The notes: generated by a model from the letters alone, not told the origin. Shown: positions 49,673 to 59,943, counted from the stretch's first letter. The stretch: DNA of 64,000 nucleotides from Streptomyces sp. NBC_00820 (GCF_036347055.1 NZ_CP108882.1:2741001-2805000), one strand, 5' to 3'. Translations and numbers: made by a program.

Positions 49673-51600
49673 TGGCCGGGCCCATGGGACGCATGATGGC
49701 CGGGGGCGGCCCCGACCAGCGCTCGATGGACTTCAAGGGGTCGGGCAAGCGGCTCGTCGCCCAGTTCCGACCGGAACGGTTCACGATCTACGGCCTGCTG
49801 CTGTGCGTGGTCGTCAGCGTGGCCCTGAGCGTGGTCGGTCCGAAGATCCTCGGCAAGGCCACCGACCTGGTGTTCTCCGGGATCATCGGCCGGCGGATGC
49901 CCGCCGGGGCCACCAAGGAGCAGGTGCTCGCGTCGATGCGCGACCACGGCCAGGGCGCGGTCGCGGACATGCTGAAGAGCACCGACTTCACCCCCGGCAA
50001 GGGCATCGACTTCGGCGCGGTCGGCAACGTCCTGCTGATCGCGCTGGTCACCTTCCTGGTCGCCGGCCTGCTGATGGCGGTCGCGACCCGGCTGGTCAAC
50101 CGGACCGTGAACCGCACGATGTACCGGATGCGCTGCGAGGTGCAGGCCAAGCTGTCGCGGCTGCCGCTGTCGTACTTCGACAAGCGCCAGCGCGGCGAGG
50201 TGCTGTCCCGGGCCACCAACGACATCGACAACATCGGGCAGACGCTCCAGCAGTCGATGGGGCAGCTGATCAACGCGGTGCTGACCATCGTCGGCGTGCT
50301 CGCGATGATGTTCTACGTCTCGTGGATCCTGGCGCTGGTCGCACTCGTGACCGTGCCGCTGTCGTTCGTGGTCGCCACCCGGGTCGGCAAGCGTTCGCAG
50401 CCGCACTTCGTGCAGCAGTGGCGCACGACCGGCGCGCTCAACGCGCACATCGAGGAGATGTACACCGGGCACACCCTGGTGAAGGTGTTCGGGCGGCAGG
50501 AGCAGTCGGCGCGGCAGTTCGCCGAGCAGAACGAGACGCTGTACGAGGCCTCGTTCAAGGCGCAGTTCAACAGCGGTGTGATGCAGCCGCTGATGATGTT
50601 CGTGTCGAACCTGAACTACGTGCTCGTGGCCGTGGTCGGCGGTCTGCGGGTGGCCTCGGGCGCGCTGTCGATCGGTGACGTGCAGGCGTTCATCCAGTAC
50701 TCGCGGCAGTTCTCGATGCCGCTGACGCAGGTCGCGTCGATGGCGAACCTGGTGCAGTCGGGTGTCGCCTCGGCCGAGCGGGTCTTCGAGCTGCTGGACG
50801 CGGAGGAGCAGGAGGCGGACCCGATGCCGGGCGAGCGTCCGGCCGAGCTGCGCGGGCGGGTGGCGCTGGAGGGCGTGTCCTTCCGGTACGACCCCGAGAA
50901 GCCGCTGATCGAGGACCTGTCGCTGAAGGTCGAGCCCGGCCACACGGTCGCGATCGTCGGCCCGACCGGCGCGGGCAAGACCACGCTGGTCAACCTGCTG
51001 ATGCGGTTCTACGACGTCTCCGGCGGCCGGATCACCCTGGACGGCGTGGACGTCGGCCGGATGTCCCGGGACGAGCTGCGCTCCGGGATCGGCATGGTGC
51101 TCCAGGACACCTGGCTGTTCGGCGGCACCATCGCGGAGAACATCGCGTACGGCGCCTCGCGCGAGGTGACCCGGGGCGAGATCGAGGAGGCGGCGCGGGC
51201 GGCCCACGCCGACCGCTTCATCCGTACCCTCCCGGACGGTTACGACACCGTGATCGACGACGACGGTGCCGGGGTCAGCGCCGGTGAGAAGCAGCTCATC
51301 ACCATCGCGCGGGCGTTCCTGTCCGACCCGGTGATCCTGGTGCTGGACGAGGCGACGAGTTCCGTCGACACCCGCACCGAGGTGCTGATCCAGAAGGCGA
51401 TGGCCAAACTCGCCCACGGGCGGACGTCGTTCGTCATCGCGCACCGGCTCTCCACCATCCGCGACGCGGACACCATCCTGGTGATGGAGAACGGCTCGAT
51501 CGTCGAACAGGGCGGCCACGCCGAGCTGCTGGCGGCCGACGGTGCCTACGCGCGGCTGTACAAGGCGCAGTTCGCGCAGGCGGTGGCCGAGGTCGACTGA
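49672..51600 (+). CDS. ABC exporter, half-transporter 2 (permease-ATPase)
   Basis: A 642-residue partner of the upstream exporter. Membrane domain about 40-360 with an extended extracellular-loop-like insertion (TKEQVLASMRDHGQGAVADM) after helix 1. ATPase motifs: Walker A GPTGAGKTTLV, signature-like GVSAGEKQLI, Walker B ILVLDEATSSVDTRTE with the catalytic Glu, and the switch His in IAHRLS. So this subunit carries the canonical Glu while its partner does not, the usual asymmetric pair. Substrate unknown; drugs, lipids or peptides are typical. Confidence 0.88.
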   Translation: MAGPMGRMMAGGGPDQRSMDFKGSGKRLVAQFRPERFTIYGLLLCVVVSVALSVVGPKILGKATDLVFSGIIGRRMPAGATKEQVLASMRDHGQGAVADMLKSTDFTPGKGIDFGAVGNVLLIALVTFLVAGLLMAVATRLVNRTVNRTMYRMRCEVQAKLSRLPLSYFDKRQRGEVLSRATNDIDNIGQTLQQSMGQLINAVLTIVGVLAMMFYVSWILALVALVTVPLSFVVATRVGKRSQPHFVQQWRTTGALNAHIEEMYTGHTLVKVFGRQEQSARQFAEQNETLYEASFKAQFNSGVMQPLMMFVSNLNYVLVAVVGGLRVASGALSIGDVQAFIQYSRQFSMPLTQVASMANLVQSGVASAERVFELLDAEEQEADPMPGERPAELRGRVALEGVSFRYDPEKPLIEDLSLKVEPGHTVAIVGPTGAGKTTLVNLLMRFYDVSGGRITLDGVDVGRMSRDELRSGIGMVLQDTWLFGGTIAENIAYGASREVTRGEIEEAARAAHADRFIRTLPDGYDTVIDDDGAGVSAGEKQLITIARAFLSDPVILVLDEATSSVDTRTEVLIQKAMAKLAHGRTSFVIAHRLSTIRDADTILVMENGSIVEQGGHAELLAADGAYARLYKAQFAQAVAEVD

Positions 51601-51619
51601 GCCCGGACCTGACCTGAAG

Positions 51620-51652
51620 GGGGCTGCTCACACCGCGTGAGCAGCCCCTTTT
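51620..51652. terminator. Bidirectional terminator between the ABC operon and hrdA
   Basis: GGGGCTGCTCAC (51620-51631) pairs perfectly with GTGAGCAGCCCC (51637-51648) around ACCGC and is followed by TTTT. It separates convergent genes. Confidence 0.85.
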
Positions 51653-52857
51653 CAGTCCAGGTACCCGCGCAGCTGGTCCGCGTAGGCGTGGTCGCGGAGC
51701 TTGTTCAGCGTCTTGGACTCGATCTGCCGTATCCGCTCCCGGGTCACGCCGAAGAGGCGCCCTATCTCCTCCAGGGTGCGGGGGCGGCCGTCGGCGAGGC
51801 CGTAGCGGAGCTGGACGACCTTGCGTTCGCGCTCGCCGAGGGTGGACAGGACGGCGTCCAGGTGCTGGCGCAGCAGCAGGAAGGCGGCGGACTCGACGGG
51901 GCTCGCGGCGTCGCCGTCCTCGATGAGGTCGCCGAGGGCCACGTCGTCCTCCTCGCCGACCGGGGCGTGCAGCGACACCGGTTCCTGGGCCAGGCGCAGG
52001 ACCTCGAAGACGCGCTCGGTCGGCAGTTCGAGGTGGCCGGCGACCTCTTGCGGGGTCGGCTCGTAGCCGCGTTCCTGCAGCATGCGGCGCTGGACGCGGA
52101 CGACCCGGTTGATCAGTTCCACGACGTGCACGGGCACCCGGATGGTGCGGGCCTGGTCGGCCAGCGCGCGGGACATGGCCTGGCGGATCCACCAGGTGGC
52201 GTAGGTGGAGAACTTGTAGCCGCGCGCGTAGTCGAACTTCTCCACGGCGCGGATGAGGCCGAGGTTGCCCTCCTGGACCAGGTCGAGCATGGTCAGGCCG
52301 CGGCCGACGTACCGCTTCGCGACGGACACCACGAGCCGCAGGTTGGCCTCGATGAGGCGGCGCTTGGCCATCCGGCCCATGACGACGAGCCGGTCCAGGT
52401 CGAGTTCGAGCCGGGCGTCCAGGTCGGGTGTCCTGCTCAGCTTCTCCTCGGCGAACAGTCCGGCCTCGACCCGGCGGGCGAGTTCGACCTCCTCGGCCGC
52501 GGTGAGCAGCGGGATGCGGCCGATCTCGCGCAGGTACTGGCGGAACAGGTCCGAGGAGGGGCCGGCCGTCTCGGCGCGGGCGGCGCGCGGCGCCTCGGCG
52601 GATTCCGCCGCCTCCTCCGGCGCCTCGGCCTCGTCGGGTTCCTCCGGCGGCGCCTCGGCGGCCGGCTCCGCTGGAGCGGCGGTCTCCGCCGGGGCGGACG
52701 GCTCCGGGTCCGGCGTCCGGGCGGCCTCCGGGTGGTGCAGGGCGCGGCTCTGCGGGGGCACGGCCGCGAGGACGTCCGCCTCCGCGTCCGGCTCGTCGGC
52801 GGCCGCGGCGGTCGCGCTGGTGGTGCGGTCGGACTGGGCGAGGGTCTGGGTCTGCAC
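51652..52857 (-). CDS. hrdA: RNA polymerase sigma factor, HrdA-like (sigma-70 group 2)
   Basis: A 401-residue sigma factor. A low-complexity acidic Ala/Pro/Glu N-terminus (about 1-100) is followed by region 1.2 ([20 protein letters not shown]), region 2 ([20 protein letters not shown], then [12 protein letters not shown] and [13 protein letters not shown]), region 3 and region 4 ([32 protein letters not shown]). It lacks the long region 1.1 of the main sigma factor HrdB. Position next to dnaG agrees with hrdA in other Streptomyces, as I recall the synteny. Non-essential; it adjusts promoter choice in growth or stress. Confidence 0.85.
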   Translation of the reverse strand: MQTQTLAQSDRTTSATAAAADEPDAEADVLAAVPPQSRALHHPEAARTPDPEPSAPAETAAPAEPAAEAPPEEPDEAEAPEEAAESAEAPRAARAETAGPSSDLFRQYLREIGRIPLLTAAEEVELARRVEAGLFAEEKLSRTPDLDARLELDLDRLVVMGRMAKRRLIEANLRLVVSVAKRYVGRGLTMLDLVQEGNLGLIRAVEKFDYARGYKFSTYATWWIRQAMSRALADQARTIRVPVHVVELINRVVRVQRRMLQERGYEPTPQEVAGHLELPTERVFEVLRLAQEPVSLHAPVGEEDDVALGDLIEDGDAASPVESAAFLLLRQHLDAVLSTLGERERKVVQLRYGLADGRPRTLEEIGRLFGVTRERIRQIESKTLNKLRDHAYADQLRGYLD

Positions 52858-53089
52858 GGGGGCGACCTCCAGGATGATCGCTGCTCAGAGGTTTGCGGCA
52901 GCGGCACGTCGGGAGCGGGGAGTCGACGGCCTGCGCTCCGCGGACTCGGGGCACCGCCACCCAGTGTGGGGTACGACACATCACCACCACGAGGGGCGTG
53001 CGGTGACTTTTTGCGTCCGGTCCGTGACCGGGAGGTGACAGGGGCCGGGAAACCGGGATGTCGCACCGGGGCCCGTCTGCGAGGATCCT

Positions 53090-53728
53090 GTGGTGTCCGG
53101 ACCTCAGTACGAAACCCATGTGACCGTCTCCTGCGCGGACCCCGCCGAGGCGGAGCGCCTGCACGGCTGGGCGCGTGGCGCCGGGCTGAAGCTGACGCAC
53201 ATCGTGCTGGCCCGGGGCCGGATGCGGCACCAGCCGATGCTGACCCTCGCCGGGTCGGCGTCGTACGCGCAGGAGTCGTCGCGGGCCGCCCGGACCGTGG
53301 CGGAGCTGCGCGCGGAGGGGTTCGCCGTGGTGCGCGTGAAGATCGAGTCGGTGCCGTGGGCGCCGGAGGTGCCGGACGGCCCTTGCGGGGGCGGGCAGTA
53401 CTTCGAGCATCACGTGAAGCTGCTGCTGGACGCGGAGGCCGGTCTCGGCACGCTGGCGGCGCGGGTCGTCCCGCACGGGGCGCACCTGTCGTGGAACGCC
53501 CGGCGGGTGCGCGGGGACGGGCGGCACGAGCGGTTCGTCACCCAGCGGTGCCGGGGAGTGGCGGACGAGGACGCGGGGCGGGCGCTGGAGCGGCTGCTGG
53601 CGGAGCTGAACGGCCTGGAGGTGCTGTCCGTGGAGCGGGAGTTCGTGCTGTACGACAGCGACGAGTCGGTGGACGAGGGCTGGCTCGAGGACGGACCGGC
53701 GCGGGAGGCACGGGAGGCACGGGTGTGA
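53090..53728 (+). CDS. Conserved hypothetical protein (212 aa)
   Basis: A soluble 212-residue protein beginning YETHVTVSCADPAEAERLHG, then GLKLTHIVLARGRMRHQPML. Its regular alternation of strands and helices resembles a repeated ferredoxin-like (ankyrin-free) fold, with CGGGQYFEHHVKLLLDAEAG and a long acidic C-terminus. I cannot assign a function. It lies between hrdA and dnaG and is divergent from hrdA and convergent to dnaG. Starts at either of two consecutive GTG codons (53090/53093). Confidence 0.6.
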   Translation: MVSGPQYETHVTVSCADPAEAERLHGWARGAGLKLTHIVLARGRMRHQPMLTLAGSASYAQESSRAARTVAELRAEGFAVVRVKIESVPWAPEVPDGPCGGGQYFEHHVKLLLDAEAGLGTLAARVVPHGAHLSWNARRVRGDGRHERFVTQRCRGVADEDAGRALERLLAELNGLEVLSVEREFVLYDSDESVDEGWLEDGPAREAREARV

Positions 53729-53768
53729 ACGAGCGGTGGCGTGACCGGCGCTGTCGCGCGGGCACCGT

Positions 53769-55676
53769 CTAGAGCGCCGAGGCTCCGCGCTCGCGCAGTG
53801 CCTGGTCGTACTGCTGGAGGACCCACAGTTCGTTCTGCACGGCGGACAGCTGGGCGGGGTCGCCGCCGCTGGAGAGGCGGGTCATCTGGGACTGGATGTC
53901 GCGGATGCGGCGCTCCACCGCGCGGCGGCGGATCACCACCAGGACCGTGCCGGCGTACGTCTCGTCCACGGTGCGCCGCAGGATCGGTTCGACGGCCAGC
54001 TCGGTGACCATGGCGCGGACGGTGTCGTCGGGGGCCGCCTCGCGCACCCGGACCAGGTACTCCTGCGGGTCCGGGACGCCGTACTCGGCGCCGCCCGCCT
54101 CCGCGATCGTCTGGCGTACGGCGGCGTAGGGCGGGGCGGTGAACTCGTCGACGCCGTACGCGTCGACGGCCGGGGAGACCAGTTCGGGGCGCTGGAGGGC
54201 GAGTTTGAGCAGTTCGCGTTCGGCGGCGTAGACGGGGTTGCGCAGGGTGAGGGCGGGGCCGGAGTTGGTGGGGCGGGGGCCGGCCTCCCACTGCTGCTGC
54301 GGGCCGCGGGGCTGCTGGCGGGGATCGCCCTTGCCGCCGCGGTCGCGGGCCCAACGGGCCAGCTGGGCCACGCGCTTGACGACGAACTGGGTGTCGAGGA
54401 TGCCGAGCATGCCGGCCAGTTGGACGGCGACCTCGTGCTGGGCGCCGGTGTTCTTGATGCGGGCCACGATCGGGGCGGCCTCGTCCAGGGCGGCGGCGCG
54501 GCCGGCCGGGGTGTCGAGGTCGTAGCGCAGGACGATCTGGCGCAGCGCGAACTCGAAGAGCGGGGTGCGGGGTTCGGTCAGGTCGGCGACCGCCTCGTCG
54601 CCCTTGGCGAGGCGCAGCTCGCAGGGGTCCATGCCGTCGGGGGCGATGGCGATGTAGGTCTCGGCGGCGAACTTCTGGTCGTCCTCGAAGGCGCGCAGGG
54701 CCGCCTTCTGGCCGGCGGCGTCACCGTCGAAGGTGAAGATCACGCGGGCCGAGCCGTTGTCCATCAGCAGCCGGCGCAGGATCTTGATGTGGTCGCCGCC
54801 GAACGCGGTGCCGCAGGTCGCGATGGCGGTCGTCACGCCGGCCAGGTGGCAGGCCATGACGTCGGTGTAGCCCTCGACGACGACGGCCCGGCTGACCTTG
54901 GCGATCTGCTGCTTGGCGAGGTCGATGCCGTACAGGACCTGGGACTTCTTGTAGATCGCCGTGTCGGGGGTGTTCAGGTACTTGGGCCCGTTGTCCGCCT
55001 CGTACAGCTTGCGGGCGCCGAAGCCGACGACCTCGCCGCCGATGTCCCGGATGGGCCACATCAGGCGGCCCCGGAAGCGGTCGATGGGCCCGCGCCGGCC
55101 CTCCTGCGACAGCCCGGAGAGGACCAGCTCCTTGTCGGTGAAGCCCTTGCCGCGCAGATAGCGGGTGAGGTGGTCCCAGCCCTGGGGGCTGTAGCCGACG
55201 CCGAAGTGCACGGCGGCCGCCTGGTCGAAGCCGCGCTCGGCCAGGAAGACCCGGCCGGTCTCGGCCTCGGGGCTGGTGGCGAGCTGCTCGGCGTACCACT
55301 GGGCGGCGATCTTGTGCGCCTCGACCAGCCGGATGCGCTCGCCGCGCTGGTGGGCGGGGTTGTACCCGCCCTCCTCGTAACGCAGCGTGATGCCGGCCTG
55401 TCCGGCCAGCCGCTCCACCGCCTCCGAGAAGGAGAGGTGGTCCACCTTCATCACGAAGGTGATGGTGTCGCCGCCCTCCTGGCAGCCGAAGCAGTGGAAG
55501 AGTCCCTTGCTCGGGCTGACCTGGAAGGACGGCGACTTCTCGTCGTGGAAGGGGCACAGCCCCTTGAGGTTGCCGCCCCCGGCGTTGCGCAGCTGGAGGT
55601 ACTCCGAGACCACGGCGTCGATCGGGACCGCGTCCCGTACCGCCTTCACGTCCTCGTCGTTGATCCGTCCTGCCAC
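53769..55676 (-). CDS. dnaG: DNA primase
   Basis: A 635-residue DnaG. The N-terminal zinc finger is CPFHDEKSPSF with FHCFGCQEGGD. The TOPRIM core has VVVEGYTDVMACHLAG, ATCGTAFG and VIFTFDGDAAGQKA, and the C-terminal helical domain binds DnaB helicase. It makes the RNA primers of replication. The GTG at 55676 begins MAGRINDEDV. It is the last gene of a minus-strand run with the FAD oxidoreductase and dgt genes upstream. Confidence 0.95.
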   Translation of the reverse strand: MAGRINDEDVKAVRDAVPIDAVVSEYLQLRNAGGGNLKGLCPFHDEKSPSFQVSPSKGLFHCFGCQEGGDTITFVMKVDHLSFSEAVERLAGQAGITLRYEEGGYNPAHQRGERIRLVEAHKIAAQWYAEQLATSPEAETGRVFLAERGFDQAAAVHFGVGYSPQGWDHLTRYLRGKGFTDKELVLSGLSQEGRRGPIDRFRGRLMWPIRDIGGEVVGFGARKLYEADNGPKYLNTPDTAIYKKSQVLYGIDLAKQQIAKVSRAVVVEGYTDVMACHLAGVTTAIATCGTAFGGDHIKILRRLLMDNGSARVIFTFDGDAAGQKAALRAFEDDQKFAAETYIAIAPDGMDPCELRLAKGDEAVADLTEPRTPLFEFALRQIVLRYDLDTPAGRAAALDEAAPIVARIKNTGAQHEVAVQLAGMLGILDTQFVVKRVAQLARWARDRGGKGDPRQQPRGPQQQWEAGPRPTNSGPALTLRNPVYAAERELLKLALQRPELVSPAVDAYGVDEFTAPPYAAVRQTIAEAGGAEYGVPDPQEYLVRVREAAPDDTVRAMVTELAVEPILRRTVDETYAGTVLVVIRRRAVERRIRDIQSQMTRLSSGGDPAQLSAVQNELWVLQQYDQALRERGASAL

Positions 55677-55723
55677 GCATGAATTCTACGGGGGTGAAGT
55701 GACCGTTCCCGCGCCCCGAGCGG

Positions 55724-56989
55724 TCAGGGGACGAGACTGTCGAGCGGAACGTGCGGATTCGCGAGGGCTTCCGTGTCCACCGGGGCCTTGGATCGGATGA
55801 GTTTCTGCACGGTCTCTGTGACATCCCACACGTTCACGTTCATCCCGGCCAGCACCCTCCCCTCCGTCAGCCAGAACGCGATGAACTCGCGCTTGCCCGC
55901 GTCCCCGCGGATCACCACCTCGTCGTACGACCCCGGCGGCGCCCACCCGCTGTACTCCATCCCCAGGTCGTACTGGTCGGAGAAGAAGTAGGGCATGCGG
56001 TCGTAGCCGACGTCCTGGCCGAGCATCGCGCGGGCGGCGGCCGGGCCGCCGTTGAGCGCGTTGGCCCAGTGCTCCACCCGGAGCCGGGTGCCGAACAGCG
56101 GCAGCGGGAAGTTCGCCACGTCGCCGGCCGCGTGGATGTCGGGGTCGGACGTGCGCAGCCGTTCGTCGACCACGATGCCGCCGCCGTGCGCCCGGTCGGC
56201 CAGCTCCAGCCCCGCCGCCTCCGCGAGCCCGATCCGCGGCGCGGCGCCGATCGCCGCGAGGACGTCGTGCGCCGGGTGCTCCTCGCCGTCGTCGGTGCGG
56301 GCCGCGAGGACCATGCCGTCCTGGCCGACGATCTCGGTGAGCCGCACCCCGAAGCGGAAGCGGACGCCGCGCTCGCGGTGCAGCTCGGCGAAGACGTTGC
56401 CCAGCTCGGGGCCGAGGGCCTGGTGGAGCGGCGTCGGCTCCGGCTCGATCACGGTGACCTCGGCGCCGTACTCACGGGCCGCGGCGGCGATCTCCAGGCC
56501 GATCCAGCCGGCACCGGCGATCACGAGGTGGCCGTTGTCCCGGCCGAGGGTGGCGAGGACCCGCTTGAGGCGTTCGGCGTGGGCGAGGCGGCGCAGGTGG
56601 TGGACGCCGGCCAGACCGGTGCCGGGGATGTCCAGGCGACGGGGTTCGGCGCCGGTGACGAGCAGCAGCTTGTCGTAGTGGACGAGGGTGCCGTCGTCGC
56701 CGTAGCGCACGGTCTTCGCGGCGCGGTCGATGGCGTCGACGGTCTGCCCGAGGTGCAGCTCGATGTCGTTCTGCGCGTACCAGGCGGGCTCGTGCACGAA
56801 GACGCTGTCGCGCTCCTCCTTGCCGAGCAGGAAGCCCTTGGACAGCGGCGGCCGCTCGTACGGCTGGTCGCGTTCGTCGCAGATCAGTATCACGCGCCCC
56901 GTGAAGCCCTCCGCCCGGAGCGTCTCGGCCGCCTTCGCACCGGCGAGACCGCCTCCGACGATGACGAATGTCTGATCCGCGTCGACCAC
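55724..56989 (-). CDS. NAD(P)/FAD-dependent oxidoreductase (ferredoxin reductase type)
   Basis: A 421-residue flavoprotein. The FAD motif is FVIVGGGLAGAKAAE (about 8-22), followed by YERPPLSKGFL. The NAD motif is LVIAGAGWIGLEIAAAAREY and the second FAD motif IHAAGDVANFPLPLFG, then a C-terminal reductase domain. Such enzymes pass electrons from NADH to ferredoxins or P450 systems, so it could serve P450s in this genome. GTG 56989 has AGGAGG 5 bases upstream. It follows dgt on the same strand. Confidence 0.87.
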   Translation of the reverse strand: MVDADQTFVIVGGGLAGAKAAETLRAEGFTGRVILICDERDQPYERPPLSKGFLLGKEERDSVFVHEPAWYAQNDIELHLGQTVDAIDRAAKTVRYGDDGTLVHYDKLLLVTGAEPRRLDIPGTGLAGVHHLRRLAHAERLKRVLATLGRDNGHLVIAGAGWIGLEIAAAAREYGAEVTVIEPEPTPLHQALGPELGNVFAELHRERGVRFRFGVRLTEIVGQDGMVLAARTDDGEEHPAHDVLAAIGAAPRIGLAEAAGLELADRAHGGGIVVDERLRTSDPDIHAAGDVANFPLPLFGTRLRVEHWANALNGGPAAARAMLGQDVGYDRMPYFFSDQYDLGMEYSGWAPPGSYDEVVIRGDAGKREFIAFWLTEGRVLAGMNVNVWDVTETVQKLIRSKAPVDTEALANPHVPLDSLVP

Positions 56990-57082
56990 TTGATGCCTCC
57001 TCGTAAGGGTGCCGCCACATGCGAGCGTCCCGCACGCAGCCTGGTGCGGGAAGGGGGTGTGCCCCGATCAGGCCACGCGGAG

Positions 57083-58423
57083 TCACTTTCCTTTCACATA
57101 TGCACCGGTCAGTCTCGCGTGCAGGGAACGGGCCGAGGCGTCGGTCAGTGAGGCGATCTGGTCCACGATCACCCGCTTGCGCGCGGCGTCGTGGGACGCC
57201 GCGTCGAACAGCGCCCGGAACTGCGGGTCCAGCCCCTCCGGCGCGCGGACGGTGAGCGCCTCGGCCAGCTCGGCGACCACGACCCGCTGGTCGGCACGGA
57301 GCAGCTCCTGCTCGGCGCGCTGCATCACGTACCGGTCGGCGACCGCCTTGAGCACCGCGCACTCCAGCCGGGTCTCGCGGGGTACGACGAGTTCGGCGCC
57401 GTAGCGGGTGAGCCGGCCGCCGCCGTACGCCTCGCGCGTGGCGCCCTCGGCGGCCAGGCAGAAGCGGCCGATGAGCTGGCTGGTGGCGTCCTTCAGGCGG
57501 GCCTGGGCGACCGCCGTGCCGTCGTAGCCGTGCGGCCACCACTCCTGCTCCAGGAGGCGGTCGAGCGCGGCGTCGAGTTCGGCGGGGTCGGTGCCGGCGG
57601 GGACGTACCGGCCGACGGCGACCTCGAACACCGCCTGCCGTTCCGGCTCGGCGTGCAGGCAGTTCGGGTCGATGTGCCCGGCGTGCAGGCCGTCCTCGAC
57701 GTCGTGCACCGAGTAGGCCACGTCGTCCGCCCAGTCCATGACCTGTGCCTCGAAGCAGGTGCGGGTGCCGGGCGCCTCCTTGCGGACCCAGTCGAACACC
57801 GGACGGTCGTCCTCGTACACGCCGAACTTCGGGGACGCCGGGTCGGTGGGGTGGGCGCCGCGCGGCCAGGGGTACTTGGTGGCGGCGTCCAGGGCGGCGC
57901 GGGTGAGGTTGAGGCCGACGGAGCCCTCGGCGGTGAAGCGCTTGGGCTCGATGCGGGTGAGGAGCCGGAGGGACTGGGCGTTGCCCTCGAAGCCGCCGCA
58001 GTCGTCGGCGAACTCGTTCAGTGCCTGTTCGCCGTTGTGGCCGAAGGGGGGATGGCCGAGGTCGTGGGAGAGGCAGGCCGCCTCGACGAGGTCGGGGTCG
58101 CAGCCGAGGGCGGCGCCCAGTTCCCGGCCGACCTGGGCGCATTCGAGGGAGTGGGTGAGGCGGGTGCGGGGGCTGGCGTCCCACACCTGACTGGGGGTCC
58201 CCCCTGTTCGAGCGAAGTCGAGAGCTTGGGGGAGGGTGCCTGGGGTGACCACCTGGGTCTTGCCCGCCAGGCGGCGCAGGGCGGCTGAGTGCAGGACGCG
58301 GGCGCGGTCGCGCTGGAAGGCGGTGCGGCCAGGGCGTTTGTCGGGCTCGGGGGCGTAGCGGTCGGCTGACGCCGGGTCGTAGCCGGGTGGGGGTTCGGAG
58401 CTGGTGTCTGCGATGCCTTCCAT
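57083..58423 (-). CDS. dgt: Deoxyguanosinetriphosphate triphosphohydrolase-like protein
   Basis: A 446-residue HD-domain protein. It has [20 protein letters not shown] near the N-terminus, [18 protein letters not shown] with the first metal His, the catalytic pair [16 protein letters not shown] and the distal Asp in [17 protein letters not shown]. It hydrolyses dGTP (or other dNTPs) to nucleoside and triphosphate. Residues 64-79 ([16 protein letters not shown]) are an in-frame insert translated from a Streptomyces palindromic repeat. ATG 58423. Upstream gene of the minus-strand group containing dnaG. Confidence 0.88.
   Translation of the reverse strand: MEGIADTSSEPPPGYDPASADRYAPEPDKRPGRTAFQRDRARVLHSAALRRLAGKTQVVTPGTLPQALDFARTGGTPSQVWDASPRTRLTHSLECAQVGRELGAALGCDPDLVEAACLSHDLGHPPFGHNGEQALNEFADDCGGFEGNAQSLRLLTRIEPKRFTAEGSVGLNLTRAALDAATKYPWPRGAHPTDPASPKFGVYEDDRPVFDWVRKEAPGTRTCFEAQVMDWADDVAYSVHDVEDGLHAGHIDPNCLHAEPERQAVFEVAVGRYVPAGTDPAELDAALDRLLEQEWWPHGYDGTAVAQARLKDATSQLIGRFCLAAEGATREAYGGGRLTRYGAELVVPRETRLECAVLKAVADRYVMQRAEQELLRADQRVVVAELAEALTVRAPEGLDPQFRALFDAASHDAARKRVIVDQIASLTDASARSLHARLTGAYVKGK
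58187..58234. repeat. Palindromic repeat element inserted in dgt
   Basis: 48 bases with CCCCC and GGGGG arms around TTCGAGCGAAGTCGA. This is a dispersed Streptomyces repeat family normally found between genes. Here it lies inside dgt, is a multiple of three and has no stop in frame. Confidence 0.7.
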
Positions 58424-58922
58424 GGTTCGACAGTACGGGTCGGGGGTGACGATCGGGGGTTGGCGGGTGCGGGGGCCTGCTCGGCCGAGTGGTTCTGTTC
58501 TGGGGTGGGGGTGGGTACGGGTTTGGGGTGGGTGCGGCGGGGTCGGGGCTGGGCGCGCAGTTCCCCGCGCCCCTGGGGTGGGTGCCGCTTGGCTTCTCTT
58601 TCAGGCTGAGGGGCGTTTGCGGGGTGGTGCGGGTTTGGGGTGGGTGCGGCGCCGTCTTGGCTGGGCGCGCAGTTCCTCGCGCCCCTAGGGGGGTGTCGCT
58701 TGGCTTCTCGGTCGGGCTGAGGGGCGTTTGCGGGGTGGGTGCGGATTTGGGGGGTGGGTGCGGCGCCGTCTTGGCTGGGCGCGCAGTTCCCCGCGCCCCT
58801 GGGGTGGGTGCGGTTTGGGGGTGGGTGCGGCGGGGGCGGGGCTGGGCGCGCGGTTCCTCGCGCCCCTAGGGGGTGCGGCGGGGGTGGGGGTGGGTGCGTG
58901 GGGCCCCGTGTCTCGGGGGGGT
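58424..58922. repeat. Intergenic array of four palindromic repeats
   Basis: About 500 bases between convergently placed dgt and chelatase neighbours. Four copies of GGGCGCGCAGTTCCCCGCGCCC-like hairpins (about 58551-58573, 58663-58685, 58777-58798, 58844-58866) are spaced 65-115 bases apart and embedded in longer similar segments (GGGTTTGGGGTGGGTGCGGC). No gene. These hairpins are a known dispersed repeat type in Streptomyces. Confidence 0.7.
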
Positions 58923-59789
58923 TCAGGCTGGGGTCAGTTGTGGGTGGGTGGGTGTTGTCAGGGTCTGGTCGTAGCGGTGGAGGATCAGGCGGGCCATGGC
59001 CGGGTGGGATCCCAGGGGGGCCGAGACGATCCAGGGGGCCTGTCGCGCGCACTGGGTCACGAAGCGGCCCGGGGCCGTGAAGCAGGAGGCGATCGCGATC
59101 CTGTGGCGGCCCCCTGCCGTCAGGGTGCGCAGGGCCGTGGGGATCGTGGGGGTGGCCGCCGAGGCGTAGGCGGGGAGGACCGGGACGCCCAGGCGGTCGG
59201 ACAGGAGGCGGGCCGTGTGGCCGGTGTCCGCTGCCGAGTCGGGGTCGCGGGAGCCGGCCGCCGCGAGGACGACCGCGCTGCAACGGCGGCCGGCGGGGTC
59301 CATGGCCGGGGGCCAGCCGGCCTCCACGAGGCGGGCGTACAGGGTTTCCGTGAGGAGCGGGTGCGGGCCCAGGGGTGCGGCCACGCGTACGCGTGCCCCC
59401 GCGGCGGCCATCGCGGGGATGTCCCGCTTGACGTGGTGGCCGTGGCCCAGGAGCAGCGGGACCAGGACAGCGGGGGTGTCGCCGAGAGCGGCGAGGGTGT
59501 CGGGGAGCAGGGGTTCGTTCAGCTCGATGTGGCCCAGCTGGACGCTCAGCGCGGGGCGCAGTTCGCGTATCCGGTCCATGAGGGTCCGTACGGTGGTGAG
59601 GGCCCGCGGGTCGCGGCTGCCGTGGGCGACGAGGACGAGGGCGGGCGGGACCGGACGGCGGCGTCCGCTCGGGGAGACGAGCCGGAGCTGGTCGGTGAGC
59701 CTGCTGCTGATGCTGTTCATGAGGTGTGCGGTGCTGCCGAGGTGGAAGAGGGACTCGTCGCTGTCGCTGAAGAGGATCGGCGCCGTCAT
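58923..59789 (-). CDS. Sirohydrochlorin chelatase / CbiX-like protein
   Basis: A 288-residue class II chelatase with two related halves. The first has LVLVAHGSRDPRA, the metal-binding His in VAHG and LLLGHGHHVKRDIP; the second has VVLAAAGSRDPDSAADT and IASCFTAPGRFVTQ. It would insert iron (siroheme) or cobalt into sirohydrochlorin. Siroheme is the cofactor of nitrite and sulfite reductases, and a nitrate-reductase-type enzyme lies 1 kb away, which fits a nitrate assimilation setting. The start may be ATG 59789 or the internal ATG at 59720. Confidence 0.82.
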   Translation of the reverse strand: MTAPILFSDSDESLFHLGSTAHLMNSISSRLTDQLRLVSPSGRRRPVPPALVLVAHGSRDPRALTTVRTLMDRIRELRPALSVQLGHIELNEPLLPDTLAALGDTPAVLVPLLLGHGHHVKRDIPAMAAAGARVRVAAPLGPHPLLTETLYARLVEAGWPPAMDPAGRRCSAVVLAAAGSRDPDSAADTGHTARLLSDRLGVPVLPAYASAATPTIPTALRTLTAGGRHRIAIASCFTAPGRFVTQCARQAPWIVSAPLGSHPAMARLILHRYDQTLTTPTHPQLTPA

Positions 59790-59943
59790 GGCAGGATCCT
59801 GGCCGCGGGAGGTTGCGAGGCCGTTGCGGGGCCGTCACGGAAATCCCTTCCGCGGGTTCACGTCGTCCGGATGCGGGGCGTGAGGTGAACCGGACCGGCC
59901 GCGGGCGCGTCCTCCAGGTCGGAACCGATCGCAGGGGGCCCGT

